Assembly: GCA_028719885.1 (NCBI GenBank)
Contig: JAQYLT010000079.1
Span: 1 to 35,277, forward strand
Direction of reading: 5' to 3'
Origin: Bacillota bacterium
GTDB lineage: Bacteria; Bacillota; Clostridia; Oscillospirales; Oscillospiraceae
Length of the DNA: 35,277 nt
Shown here: piece after piece, positions 1 through 7,860 of the stretch
Position numbering within the stretch: the first letter of the stretch is position 1
Layout of the letters: every line of letters starts with the position of its first letter
Position numbers and translations under genes: made by a program
Notes under the pieces: model-generated
Told to the model about the DNA's origin: nothing
Seen by the model: only the letters and a program-made list of their open reading frames with translations
Database searches by the model: none

Positions 1-76
1 AATCTGATTCTGGCTGACAGACCTTGTCTGGCGGCTTGAGTCAGTGCGCCTTTGCGGACAATAATTCAGAGGTTAT
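1..76. repeat. possible diverged end of a family-2 repeat
   Basis: Read on the minus strand, the segment ending near 76 carries AACCTCTGAATTATTG, close to the terminal inverted repeat of the 161-bp element at 33776 (AACCTCTGAATAAATTG). The following bases also show weak GC-rich similarity (CGCA, GCCGCC). The other end would lie outside the window. The similarity is partial, so this is only a candidate. Confidence 0.25.
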
Positions 77-270
77 CCACAGCTTTTATTTGTCACCCAC
101 TGTATAATGCGGTTTTTGGCATTTATGCGGTGTTGCCCTAAGGTATTCATTGTCACGTTGATGTCCGAATGCTCCATAAGGCATTGGAGCGTTTTCGGAT
201 TCATTCCGGCTTTTGTCATATTGGCGCGACCGCATTTGATTCGTCCGCCACACATCCGCTTCGGTGCCAC
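73..270 (-). pseudogene. degraded C-terminal fragment of a tyrosine recombinase/integrase
   Basis: The minus-strand reading contains AGMNPKTLQCLMEHSDINVTMNT, here split as AGMNPKTLQ, then CLMEHSDINVTMN. This matches the usual C-terminal part of phage and Tn916-type integrases (pattern AGMNPKxLQxLMGHSDIxxTxxxY). The expected HTF-C-TNM segment just before it is corrupted: only ANM remains recognisable. The catalytic Tyr region is lost after VTMNT, where a Y would be expected. No other recombinase domain precedes it, because the neighbouring ldh reading frame ends at 286. I therefore call it the relic of an integrated element rather than an active enzyme. Confidence 0.55.
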
Positions 271-285
271 ATTTCTTTTGAACCT

Positions 286-1233
286 TTATATCTTCAAGCT
301 TTGAATGACTGCCTTCAGTGCATTGGCGCTGGCGTGGAGCTTGGAGATCTCTTCCTGGGTCAGGGGCGTTGGCACCTTGCCCTTGATTCCCTCGGGGCCG
401 ATGATGGTCATGGTGCTGAGGCAGACATCCTCAATGCCGTATTCTCCGTGCATCATGGACGAGACCGTGGCCACGGAATCGAAGGCAGCAACCAGCGCAT
501 GACAGATTTTGTTGACCGAAGCGGATACCGCGTAGAAGGTAGCGCCCTTCTTGGCAATGATTTCTCCGCCGGATTTCTGAACATAGCGCAGCGTCTGCTC
601 AGGGTCTATCCGCTCTGTGACGGCCCCACGTTTGATCATCATGTCCTCAAAATCACCCAGGCGGCAGCCGGAGATATACGCGCAGGACCAGGGAATGAAA
701 GAAGTGTCCCCGTGCTCGCCATAGACATAGGCATGGATGTTCTTCTGGGCAATCTGGAAATGGTTGGAAAGGTCGTAGCGCAGTCTTGCGGTGTCCAGGA
801 TGGTGCCGGAGCCGATGATCTGACTTTCCGGAAGCCCGGAGATTTTTGTGAACGCATAGGTGATGATATCCACCGGATTACTGACCAGCACATACAGCGC
901 CTTCGGTGCTGCCGCCACGATCTGCGGTGTGATCTGTTTGAGAATGTCCACATTGGTCTGGGCTAGCTCGATTCTGGACTGTCCGGGCTTGCGGCCAAGA
1001 CCGGAGGTGATGATCACAATATCAGAATCCGCGGCATCGGCGTAGTCTCCGGCGGTCACGGAGATGGGTTCCCGGAAGCTGGTTCCCTGGACGATGTCCA
1101 TGACCTCGCCCTCCACCTTTTCCCTGTTAATATCGATGAGAACGATCTCCGAAGCGATATCCCCAAGGGACATGGTATATGCGATGGTGGCGCCCACGTT
1201 GCCGGCGCCAATGACGGTTACTTTTCTGCTCAT
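286..1233 (-). CDS. L-lactate/malate dehydrogenase family protein (LDH fold, malate-type specificity residue)
   Basis: NAD-dependent 2-hydroxyacid dehydrogenase of 315 residues, normal for the LDH/MDH family. Seen: nucleotide-binding GAGNVGA (9-15), SNPVD (118-122), LDTAR (146-150), and the catalytic His in GEHGDT (His174) with Asp147, Arg87 and Arg150. The overall motifs (GSGTILDTAR, GEHGDTS) are LDH-like. However, the substrate-specificity loop reads GRKPGQSR, with Arg81 where LDHs carry Gln (position 102 in the classical numbering). Arg there is the malate dehydrogenase hallmark, so pyruvate/lactate versus oxaloacetate/malate is unresolved. The start at 1233 (MSRK) is preferred because AAAGGAG lies 6 nt upstream; an in-frame ATG 36 bp further upstream lacks that support. 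Last gene of a minus-strand cluster after the DUF308 gene. No convincing terminator is visible before the integrase relic. Confidence 0.9.
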   Translation of the reverse strand: MSRKVTVIGAGNVGATIAYTMSLGDIASEIVLIDINREKVEGEVMDIVQGTSFREPISVTAGDYADAADSDIVIITSGLGRKPGQSRIELAQTNVDILKQITPQIVAAAPKALYVLVSNPVDIITYAFTKISGLPESQIIGSGTILDTARLRYDLSNHFQIAQKNIHAYVYGEHGDTSFIPWSCAYISGCRLGDFEDMMIKRGAVTERIDPEQTLRYVQKSGGEIIAKKGATFYAVSASVNKICHALVAAFDSVATVSSMMHGEYGIEDVCLSTMTIIGPEGIKGKVPTPLTQEEISKLHASANALKAVIQSLKI

Positions 1234-1272
1234 AGCTGCTCCTTTTCCCGGTGGAAGTATGACCTCCATCGT

Positions 1273-1824
1273 TCATGAAATTGATTTCAAATCTACACTT
1301 GCTTTATGGAAAAACGCAATTGCCTGAATCAAGAGAACCAGGCCAACCGTCACATGCATGGTCAGCGCCTCCTCAATGGGCTTGATTAAACCAATGCATC
1401 CGGCAAGAATCTCAATGACGCCAACAACGCAGAACCAACGCCAACCCTGTTCTCCCGCTGCTTTTTGCTCTGTGGATTCCATTACCCGAAGAATCCCGGA
1501 GAACAAATCCCAAACGCAGAAGAAAAAGGGAAGCGCTGCCGCAAAGGTGATTTGATTAAACAGCGGAAAAATGGAGAGCAGCGCTGCGGTAATGCTGTCT
1601 GCCAGCAGCCATTTTGCTCCTGGGGTTTGCTTCATAATATAAAAGTACAAAATCACATTTGCAATTCCTGTTGCCAGCATGGATAGACCAAGCCACGGCG
1701 CAATTTGTATCAATTTCCCTCCGGATGCGGCAAAGCTCAACACGGCTGCCGCGGCAAGGCACATTCCCGACAGCAGCCAGATAATTTGAGGAAAACGCGT
1801 TTTTGCTTCTTCTGTTTTTTTCAT
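1273..1824 (-). CDS. DUF308/HdeD-like integral membrane protein
   Basis: 183-residue membrane protein with about six hydrophobic segments and short polar loops. The pairwise pattern of helices and the SGILRVMES / IEILAGCIGLIKP type segments resemble the DUF308 (HdeD) family, whose biochemical role is not settled; E. coli HdeD is linked to acid stress. Charged residues sit at both ends (MKKTEEAKTR; HKASVDLK). It starts 6 nt after the stop of the DegV gene, with GGGAG 11 nt upstream of its ATG, and is followed 39 bp later by the dehydrogenase. Co-transcription with both neighbours is therefore likely. Family assignment is from recalled pattern only. Confidence 0.7.
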   Translation of the reverse strand: MKKTEEAKTRFPQIIWLLSGMCLAAAAVLSFAASGGKLIQIAPWLGLSMLATGIANVILYFYIMKQTPGAKWLLADSITAALLSIFPLFNQITFAAALPFFFCVWDLFSGILRVMESTEQKAAGEQGWRWFCVVGVIEILAGCIGLIKPIEEALTMHVTVGLVLLIQAIAFFHKASVDLKSIS

Positions 1825-1830
1825 TGTTAA

Positions 1831-2706
1831 CTATACTCCCAGGTCAGAGCAGAATATGTCTTTCATCATGCCAACCCCCAGGGCGCCGTCGCCTGTGTGG
1901 CAGGATATGCTGATTGGCAGGGGATCCAGCCCGATGGACATTCCCGGAAATGCCGTCTGCAATTCTGCCTGCCAGATCGCACCGGCTTCGGCGTCTCCGG
2001 AATAGGCGGCGCGGATGGTCAGCTTCTGCCCGGCAAACCGTCCGGCCTGGTCCTGCTTCAGTCCGTCAATCATGGCCTGCATGGCCTGACGCATACCCCG
2101 TACCTTTTTGTAGGCGTCCAGCTTGCCGCCCTGAATCTGCAGAACCGGCTTGATATTCAGAATGGTTCCAATTGCAGCGCCCGCAGCCGTGACCCGGCCG
2201 CTCTTCTTCAGGTATTCCAGCGTGTTCACCGCCACATAGATGCTGGACTCCAAGCCGTCCTTTTCCAGATACGCGGCAATCTCCCGGGCTGTTTTTCCCT
2301 GGCCGGCCAGGTGTTTTGCCTCCAGCACCGACTGGCGCAGCGTCACGGAAATTCTGTGGTTGTCCACCACATGAATTCTTCCATCGTATTCCTCAGCCAG
2401 CATGGCGGCGGTTTGACAGCTGCCGGACAGGCCGCTGGACATGGGCAGATAGATTATCTCATCATAACGCTGGAGCAGCCCCTCCCAGCAGTCCATCAGA
2501 GCCCCCGGTGCCGGCTGAGAGGTACTGACACACGCGCCCTGGCGCAGGCGCTGAAAGAATTCGTCCTGAAAAATGGATTCATTCTCAAAAAAGGTTTCGC
2601 CGTCGATGATGACAGGCATTGATACCAGATGGATACCAAACCCGGCTGCCTGCTCCGGGGTAATCCCGCTGTTCGTATCTGTTAAGATTGCAATCTTTTC
2701 GTCCAT
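1831..2706 (-). CDS. DegV family fatty-acid-binding protein (FakB-like)
   Basis: 291-residue protein of the DegV/FakB family, typical length about 280-290. These proteins bind a fatty acid in a deep tunnel and, where characterised (FakB), present it to the kinase FakA for acyl-phosphate formation. Visible landmarks: TDTNSG near the N-terminus (9-14), TSQP (62-65) and SSGLSGS (90-96), which line the carboxylate pocket, and a C-terminal His in CHTGDGALG (His270). The last motif usually reads HTGPG; here Pro is Asp. RBS AAAGGAG is 7 nt upstream of ATG. It lies 59 bp after the CDP-alcohol phosphatidyltransferase gene and 6 bp before the DUF308 gene, in a cluster of lipid-linked genes. No fakA-like kinase is in the window. 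Confidence 0.9.
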   Translation of the reverse strand: MDEKIAILTDTNSGITPEQAAGFGIHLVSMPVIIDGETFFENESIFQDEFFQRLRQGACVSTSQPAPGALMDCWEGLLQRYDEIIYLPMSSGLSGSCQTAAMLAEEYDGRIHVVDNHRISVTLRQSVLEAKHLAGQGKTAREIAAYLEKDGLESSIYVAVNTLEYLKKSGRVTAAGAAIGTILNIKPVLQIQGGKLDAYKKVRGMRQAMQAMIDGLKQDQAGRFAGQKLTIRAAYSGDAEAGAIWQAELQTAFPGMSIGLDPLPISISCHTGDGALGVGMMKDIFCSDLGV

Positions 2707-2765
2707 GTTCGTCTCCTTTGCGTCTATCTGAGTTCACCCCAAAACGGTGTTGCGCTCCCATAAAT

Positions 2766-3998
2766 TCATTGGTCTGCTTTGTTCTTTTTGCGATGTATTG
2801 TATAAATGACAGAAGTCACCAGAATATAGGCAATTTCCACACAAAGCGAAATCACAAATTGCGGTGAACGAATATTCTGGATGCTCATACCCATAATGGG
2901 AAAGGTAATTGTTTGGGGCAGTATCCCCAGCAGACTGCCCAGGAGGTACTTTTTGTACTCCACATGAACCGCTCCCATATACAGGCTGACAATATCACTG
3001 GGCAAGCGAGCCATACGGGTAAGGAAAGGAAAAAGAAAATCGTTCTGCGCCCTCAGATTGTGGATTGCCTCTGCTTTGGGGTATTTTGCCCGGATTTCCT
3101 CCACTGCGGTGGCCCCTGCCTTTCTCCCAATTAGGTACGGCAATGATACCATAATGACTGTGCCAAGCAGATTCAGAGCAATTGCCGCCGGAAGAGGGAA
3201 GAGCATCCCGTTTGCAGCATAGAGAAGTCCGGAGTAGATGACGATGCTCAGACTCTTCAAGGCAAACAACCCCAGCATCACAATGGCGGCAAGCCAGGCG
3301 TTCTTGGGCGAATAGCTTGCAATTCCCTCCGCAGACAGCTCTTTCCGATGAATCAGGCAAATCACAATGATTCCGACCCATATCAGGCCGAGGACAATAT
3401 TGCACCCAGTGCGTAACGTCTTTTTCTGCCTGCTTGCAGAGGGTGCCTGCTCCAGAATCCCGTGGTAAAACCGTCCGTACAGGACGAGGGACAGCAGCAT
3501 CATCCCACCGCACAATAGCATGAGCGCGTTGGCACTTTCTTCCGGAATATCCACGAAGAGAATCAGGATCATCATGACGGCGTAAAGCACGACGGTACTG
3601 AGCTTGCCGTACCATTTCGCGCTGTTGATCGTATCGGTGCGCTTCAATGTCCAATAGCCCCACAGCAGCATCAGGCACTCCTTTACCGCGAATAAGGACA
3701 AAAGCGCCCGCATTCGGGGATACCGGGCAATCAGGCAGATCACCAGCACAGCCTGGGTCAGCTTGTCCGCAATCGGGTCCAGCACCTTTCCCACATCGGA
3801 AACCATATTGAATTTTCTGGCAATCTTGCCGTCAATGATATCCGTGAAGCCGGAAAGCGCAATCACCAGGATGGTTGGAAGGTATGCTTCCTCCACGCAA
3901 TACAGCCAGATGATGACAGGAATCAAAAGAATGCGAATCAGGCTTAACAGATTTGGAATTGTCAGGATATTCTCTTTTTTTAACCGTACGCTTTGCAT
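2766..3998 (-). CDS. CDP-alcohol phosphatidyltransferase fused to a VTT/DedA-like (TVP38) membrane domain
   Basis: 410-residue two-domain membrane protein. The N-terminal half (about 10-190) is a CDP-alcohol phosphatidyltransferase with the full signature DxxDGxxAR(x8)GxxxDxxxD: Asp53, Asp56, Gly57, Ala60, Arg61, Gly70, Asp74, Asp78. Such enzymes transfer a phosphatidyl group from CDP-diacylglycerol to an alcohol such as glycerol-3-phosphate. The C-terminal half (about 195-405) has SNARE-associated/VTT features seen in DedA and TVP38 proteins: a GLLYAANGMLFPLPAA segment, LLGTVIM, GRKAG, and a loop LTRMARLPSDIVSLYMGA. DedA-type proteins act in phospholipid translocation in other bacteria. A normal PgsA is about 180-200 residues, so the fusion is real. 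RBS AAAGGAG is 6 nt before ATG. The gene lies 41 bp after the radical SAM gene. Confidence 0.85.
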   Translation of the reverse strand: MQSVRLKKENILTIPNLLSLIRILLIPVIIWLYCVEEAYLPTILVIALSGFTDIIDGKIARKFNMVSDVGKVLDPIADKLTQAVLVICLIARYPRMRALLSLFAVKECLMLLWGYWTLKRTDTINSAKWYGKLSTVVLYAVMMILILFVDIPEESANALMLLCGGMMLLSLVLYGRFYHGILEQAPSASRQKKTLRTGCNIVLGLIWVGIIVICLIHRKELSAEGIASYSPKNAWLAAIVMLGLFALKSLSIVIYSGLLYAANGMLFPLPAAIALNLLGTVIMVSLPYLIGRKAGATAVEEIRAKYPKAEAIHNLRAQNDFLFPFLTRMARLPSDIVSLYMGAVHVEYKKYLLGSLLGILPQTITFPIMGMSIQNIRSPQFVISLCVEIAYILVTSVIYTIHRKKNKADQ

Positions 3999-4039
3999 GC
4001 TGTTCTCCTTTCATCTGTTAAGCCAATTCGCTTCAAAGG

Positions 4040-5428
4040 TTACGTTTCTTCACTGGGCATTCCGTGGCTCTCCTGCCAGAGCTGATCTGCCACCGGCGCC
4101 CAGTTTTTCGCATATTCCACACACTTGGCGCAGAGGTGCTCCGCGCTTTCCGGTGCTTCCAAATCTGTGGACTTGGCGCCGGACTCCCGCACAATTTTCT
4201 GCAGAATGTCCGGGTTTTCCAGCATGGGGCAGGGCCTCAGGTGGTTGCCGTTGAAAGGCTGGCCGTCGTGGTACCTCTGGAACAGGGGCTGGCGCAGGCA
4301 GTCCAGCAGGGAGTGTTCGTTGATATTGGCCCCGGAGTAATGGATGAACACGCAGGGCTCCACATCGCCTGCCGCGTTGATGTGGCAGTACAGTCTGCCG
4401 CCGGCGATACAGCCGTTTACAAACTCGCCGTCATTTTGGAAATCGATGGCGAATATCTCCTTGCCGCCTTCCAGACCCCGAATCTCACGCACCCGGTTTT
4501 TCATGTACACCCGCTGTTCCGGCGTGAGAAGCAGCTCCGTAGAGGCGTTCATGCCCACGGGCATATAGTGGAAGTACCATGCAAAGGCGCAGCCCTTGCT
4601 GATGAGCATATCCAGGAATTCATCGCTGGTCACATCCAGATAGTTTTTGCTGGTATAGCAGATGGACACACCAAAGGGAATCTTATAGGAATGCATCAGC
4701 TCCATGGCGTGAATTGCTTTCTCAAAATGACCATCTCCCCGGCGGCTGTCGTTGGCTGCTTCAAAGCCCTCAATGCTCACGGATACGAAGAAATTCCCCA
4801 CCCGGAGCAGGTCCTGGCAGAAAGCATCGTCAATGAGGGTGCCGTTTGTGAAGGCGTGGAAGGCAACATCCTGATGCTTTTCACACAGCCGCAGAATATC
4901 CTTTTTCCGCACCAGCGGCTCGCCGCCGGTCAGCAGGCATGCATGGATGCCCAGCTCCTTGCCCTGGGTGAGCACCTTGTCCATGACCTCATAGCTGAGG
5001 TTTTGCTTGTGCCCGTACTCCGCTGCCCAGCAGCCGGTGCAGTGCATATTACAGGCAGAGGTGGGGTCCATCAGGACGATCCAGGGGATGTTGCACTGGT
5101 ACTGTTTGGACAGCTCCTGAGACGTGCGGTAGCCCCGGAAGCCGCCTTCATAGGCAGCATTCAAAAGGAAAGAGGAGAGAATTTTGGGGTCGCTGTCCTT
5201 AATGATCCGGTCCGCGTAGCGGGCCCATTTGCTGTCCTGGTCAGCCGCGATTTTCCGCAGCATATCAAAGCTGCCGTCGCTCCATATCCCTTTCATCAGT
5301 TTTTCCACAAGACTGATCAAATCGTTGGCTGCCTCTGCGGCGCTTTCCGTCTGGCTCTTTGCGATGAATCTGTCCAGTACGGTCTTGAAAGCCTTTCTTT
5401 CAGCTGCGTGCATTACTTTGTTATACAT
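4040..5428 (-). CDS. radical SAM enzyme with additional C-terminal cysteines; lipid-linked context
   Basis: 462-residue radical SAM protein. A helical N-terminal extension (1-115) precedes the radical SAM core with CNMHCTGC (Cys126, Cys130, Cys133), which binds the SAM-cleaving 4Fe-4S cluster. LLTGGEP and SVSIEGF match the GGEP and substrate-strand motifs. The C-terminal third has more cysteines (GCIAGGRLYC, VEPCVF, RPCPML, LCAKC), suggesting one or two auxiliary clusters as in SPASM-like enzymes. Start at 5428 is chosen because GGAGG (5441-5437) lies 8 nt before this ATG; two upstream in-frame ATGs overlap or abut that site. It is first in a minus-strand run with a phosphatidyltransferase/VTT fusion and DegV. 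A role in acyl-chain or lipid modification is inferred from context; peptide modification remains possible although no precursor peptide was seen. Confidence 0.85.
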   Translation of the reverse strand: MYNKVMHAAERKAFKTVLDRFIAKSQTESAAEAANDLISLVEKLMKGIWSDGSFDMLRKIAADQDSKWARYADRIIKDSDPKILSSFLLNAAYEGGFRGYRTSQELSKQYQCNIPWIVLMDPTSACNMHCTGCWAAEYGHKQNLSYEVMDKVLTQGKELGIHACLLTGGEPLVRKKDILRLCEKHQDVAFHAFTNGTLIDDAFCQDLLRVGNFFVSVSIEGFEAANDSRRGDGHFEKAIHAMELMHSYKIPFGVSICYTSKNYLDVTSDEFLDMLISKGCAFAWYFHYMPVGMNASTELLLTPEQRVYMKNRVREIRGLEGGKEIFAIDFQNDGEFVNGCIAGGRLYCHINAAGDVEPCVFIHYSGANINEHSLLDCLRQPLFQRYHDGQPFNGNHLRPCPMLENPDILQKIVRESGAKSTDLEAPESAEHLCAKCVEYAKNWAPVADQLWQESHGMPSEET

Positions 5429-5456
5429 TGTCATATCCTCCATTTTTAAATCGTTA

Positions 5457-5920
5457 TGTGCTTATCGGCCTAACTCAGCAATTGGACAAGTTGGAATTAA
5501 GCGGGGAGGCCCCGCGGCCAATTCGTTACGAACCTTGGGCAATCGACCCACAACTCCTGGGCGCCTCGACCGGTACTGCCCCGGTAATTTGAAATTTGGC
5601 GGTATGATGAACGGAATGCCTTTCGGCGTGTGCGTAGGGAACGGATTTATCCGTTCCGAAACGTCGGTGAACATCCGAGGCTCGTTGAATGGTAACGGGT
5701 TCCAATTTTTTCCAACAATGATCCATTCAACATACCTCGATAAAAATGTTGCCGAGGCGGAATGCATGAATGCATTCCCTACGCAAAAATGATTGTTTTA
5801 CGATTCGTCGAACCCTGGTGGTTCATGAACCTTTCGGAACGCATACGTTGGCACATATCCCGTTGGGCGAACTCGACAAACACCAATTTGTCGGGATGCT
5901 GAGTCAAACCGATATGCATA
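5457..5920 (+). repeat. family-1 palindromic element, copy A (full length)
   Basis: 464-bp non-coding element between metK and the radical SAM gene. Ends are inverted: left TGTGCTTATCGG...CTCAGC, right (complement) TATGCATATCGG...CTCAGC, each continuing into an imperfect arm that includes ACAARTTGG. Inside are palindromic boxes at 5633-5658 and 5758-5783 (GTAGGGAAC...GTTCCG and its inverse) plus a degenerate third box near 5835. About 90 bp of left-arm sequence (about 5485-5590) is absent from the other copies. It ends 28 nt upstream of the radical SAM start, so any promoter for that gene lies in or at the edge of the element. Confidence 0.8.
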
Positions 5921-5943
5921 AAAACAGTATCTTAAGATTCCAC

Positions 5944-7095
5944 TCAGACGGACAGCAGGAGATCCGTTTGCTCCCAGGGCATATCCGCCGCGTTGCTTCC
6001 GAAGTGCCCATAACAGGATACGCGGGAGAAAACCGGATTTGTCAATCCGAATTTCTGAATGATTGCCATGGGCCGCATGTCCACACTCCGAAGGATGGCG
6101 TCATAAATCTTTTCCTTTTTCACATGCTCAGTGCCAAAGGTGTCGATCCGGAAGGATACCGGCTCTGCCAGGCCGATGGCATATCCCAGCTGCACTTCGC
6201 ATCTGTCCGCCAGGCCCGATGCCACGATGTTTTTGGCAATGTATCTTGCCATGTACGCGCCGCTCCGATCTACCTTGGAAGCATCCTTGCCGGAGAAGGC
6301 ACCGCCGCCGTGGCGTGCGTACCCGCCGTAGGTATCCGTGATCAGCTTGCGGCCGGTGAGGCCGGAATCCGCCGCCGGTCCGCCCAGTACAAAGCGTCCG
6401 GTGGGATTGATGAAGAACTGGGTGTCCTTATCCACTAGATCCTTTGGCAGGGTGGGCAGGATCACATGCCCCAGAATATCGGAGCGAAGCTTTTTGGTTT
6501 CCACCGTATCCCGGTGCTGGCTGGAGACAATGACGGCCGCGATCCGCTTGGGCTGGTCCTTTTCATCGTATTCCACCGTGACCTGCGTTTTGCCATCCGG
6601 AAGAAGGTAATTCAGCTCATTGATCCGGCGAACCTGTTCCAGACGCTTTGCCAGGGAATGAGCCAGCTCAATGGGCAGGGGCATGAGGCTTGGGGTCTCG
6701 GTGCAGGCATAGCCAAACATCATGCCCTGGTCTCCGGCGCCGCTGTTCAGAAGCTCAGACTGGGTTCTGCGGTCAATTCCCCTGGCAATATCCGGCGATT
6801 GTTCATGCAGGTCTACCTGGATTTTGCAGCTCTCCGCATCGAAGCCCTGCCCCGGTGTGGTGTAGCCGATCTCCCGGATGACCCTGCGGGCGGCAGCGGC
6901 GTAATCCAGTTCTGCTGTTGTGGTTACCTCGCCAAAAATGTGGACAGAGTTGGTGGCACAGGTCACTTCACAGGCCACTCTGGAACGGGGGTCCTGCTCC
7001 AGAAGCCCGTCCAGAATGCGGTCGGCGATCTGATCGCATACCTTATCAGGATGACCACAGGTTACGGATTCCGAGGTAAAATAATTCTTGACCAT
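5944..7095 (-). CDS. metK: S-adenosylmethionine synthase (methionine adenosyltransferase)
   Basis: 383-residue enzyme making S-adenosylmethionine from ATP and L-methionine in the cytoplasm. Seen: N-terminal SVTCGHPDKVCDQIAD with the catalytic His, the GAGDQGMMFGYA loop, and the glycine-rich phosphate-binding GGGAFSGKDASKVDRS segment. Length is slightly short of the common 390-400 but all three domains are present, ending with GHFGSN and PWEQTD. RBS AAAGGA lies 9 nt before ATG. The leader is only about 90 nt after an upstream terminator, and no SAM-riboswitch-like fold is evident. It sits next to a SAM-using radical enzyme but is separated from it by a repeat element, so it is probably its own transcription unit. 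Confidence 0.97.
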   Translation of the reverse strand: MVKNYFTSESVTCGHPDKVCDQIADRILDGLLEQDPRSRVACEVTCATNSVHIFGEVTTTAELDYAAAARRVIREIGYTTPGQGFDAESCKIQVDLHEQSPDIARGIDRRTQSELLNSGAGDQGMMFGYACTETPSLMPLPIELAHSLAKRLEQVRRINELNYLLPDGKTQVTVEYDEKDQPKRIAAVIVSSQHRDTVETKKLRSDILGHVILPTLPKDLVDKDTQFFINPTGRFVLGGPAADSGLTGRKLITDTYGGYARHGGGAFSGKDASKVDRSGAYMARYIAKNIVASGLADRCEVQLGYAIGLAEPVSFRIDTFGTEHVKKEKIYDAILRSVDMRPMAIIQKFGLTNPVFSRVSCYGHFGSNAADMPWEQTDLLLSV

Positions 7096-7184
7096 GGTTT
7101 TTGTTCCTTTCTTAGCTGGAATTGAGAGGTGATTCCCTTTCTATAGCAGAAAGTTTAGTCGAAATTGGGCGAAATGAAAACGGA

Positions 7185-7222
7185 GAAAAAAAGCGGTCTC
7201 TCCTAAATTCGGAGAAACCGCT
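7185..7222 (-). terminator. rho-independent terminator of the nitroreductase-TetR unit
   Basis: On the minus strand a 12-bp stem (AGCGGTTTCTCC / GGAGAGACCGCT, one internal mismatch) with a 7-nt loop is followed by a run of seven T residues. It lies about 45 nt after the TetR stop and isolates metK from upstream transcription. Confidence 0.9.
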
Positions 7223-7268
7223 CATTTTCATCAATTTTTGAGGAAAAACGACAAACTGTCCTAAAATC

Positions 7269-7826
7269 TTATTTCTGCGTATATTTTTCTTTCAGCCACT
7301 GGATGTTGTTTTCAAAAATGCCGCCAATCTTCTCAATTCCAGAATCAATATCATCATCCATTTGATTCCAAAGGAATTTCAGGAAAAAGCCCAGGAAGGA
7401 ATAACTGTTATACTCTGCAATGTTCCTCAGTTCCTGTTCGGGGATGGCGACGCCGGCCGTCTCCCGGCAGATAAACCGATAAAATGTGTCGTCAGTGGAC
7501 TCAAAAATGTATCGTTCAATTCGTTCCCGGGATAAGGAATTGAATAGGTGATACACAATATCCGAATGATTTTTGAAATCATGAAGCATGGCTTTTCCCG
7601 CATCCTGCCAACGGATTTCCAAGGAAGCTTTTTCAATGTACTTTTCCTTTTTGATGGAGAGCCAGGTATCCAGCAGGTCATAAATGTCCTGATAGTGATA
7701 ATAAAAGGTATTGGAGCTGATTTCACAATTGGATACGATGGCAGAGACCGTGATTTTATCAAAGGGCATTTTTTCCAGCATTTCCTGGAAGGTCTGAAGA
7801 ATCGCTTTTTTCGTATACTGTGCCAT
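7269..7826 (-). CDS. TetR/AcrR family transcriptional regulator
   Basis: 185-residue regulator with an N-terminal TetR helix-turn-helix: KITVSAIVSNCEISSNTFYYHY followed by DIYDLLD is the usual pattern (split: KITVSAIVSN, CEISSNTFYYHY). The C-terminal two-thirds is a helical ligand/dimer domain without a recognisable ligand signature. The start at 7826 (MAQY) is chosen because GAGGA sits about 9 nt upstream; an ATG two codons earlier is too close to that site and longer readings run into the nitroreductase gene. It is 34 nt after the nitroreductase stop, so the two are probably co-transcribed and TetR may control this unit. Confidence 0.85.
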   Translation of the reverse strand: MAQYTKKAILQTFQEMLEKMPFDKITVSAIVSNCEISSNTFYYHYQDIYDLLDTWLSIKKEKYIEKASLEIRWQDAGKAMLHDFKNHSDIVYHLFNSLSRERIERYIFESTDDTFYRFICRETAGVAIPEQELRNIAEYNSYSFLGFFLKFLWNQMDDDIDSGIEKIGGIFENNIQWLKEKYTQK

Positions 7827-7860
7827 AACCATCTTCCTCGTAGAAGGGAGTATTCCGCTT

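Noticed and set aside
72..80. Perfect DnaA-box-like TTATCCACA
   Set aside because: A single site inside an integrase relic, with no cluster of boxes, no AT-rich unwinding region and no dnaA/dnaN genes nearby.
7096..7190. SAM riboswitch upstream of metK
   Set aside because: The leader is under 100 nt and lacks the four-way-junction style pairing; only the terminator of the upstream unit is visible.
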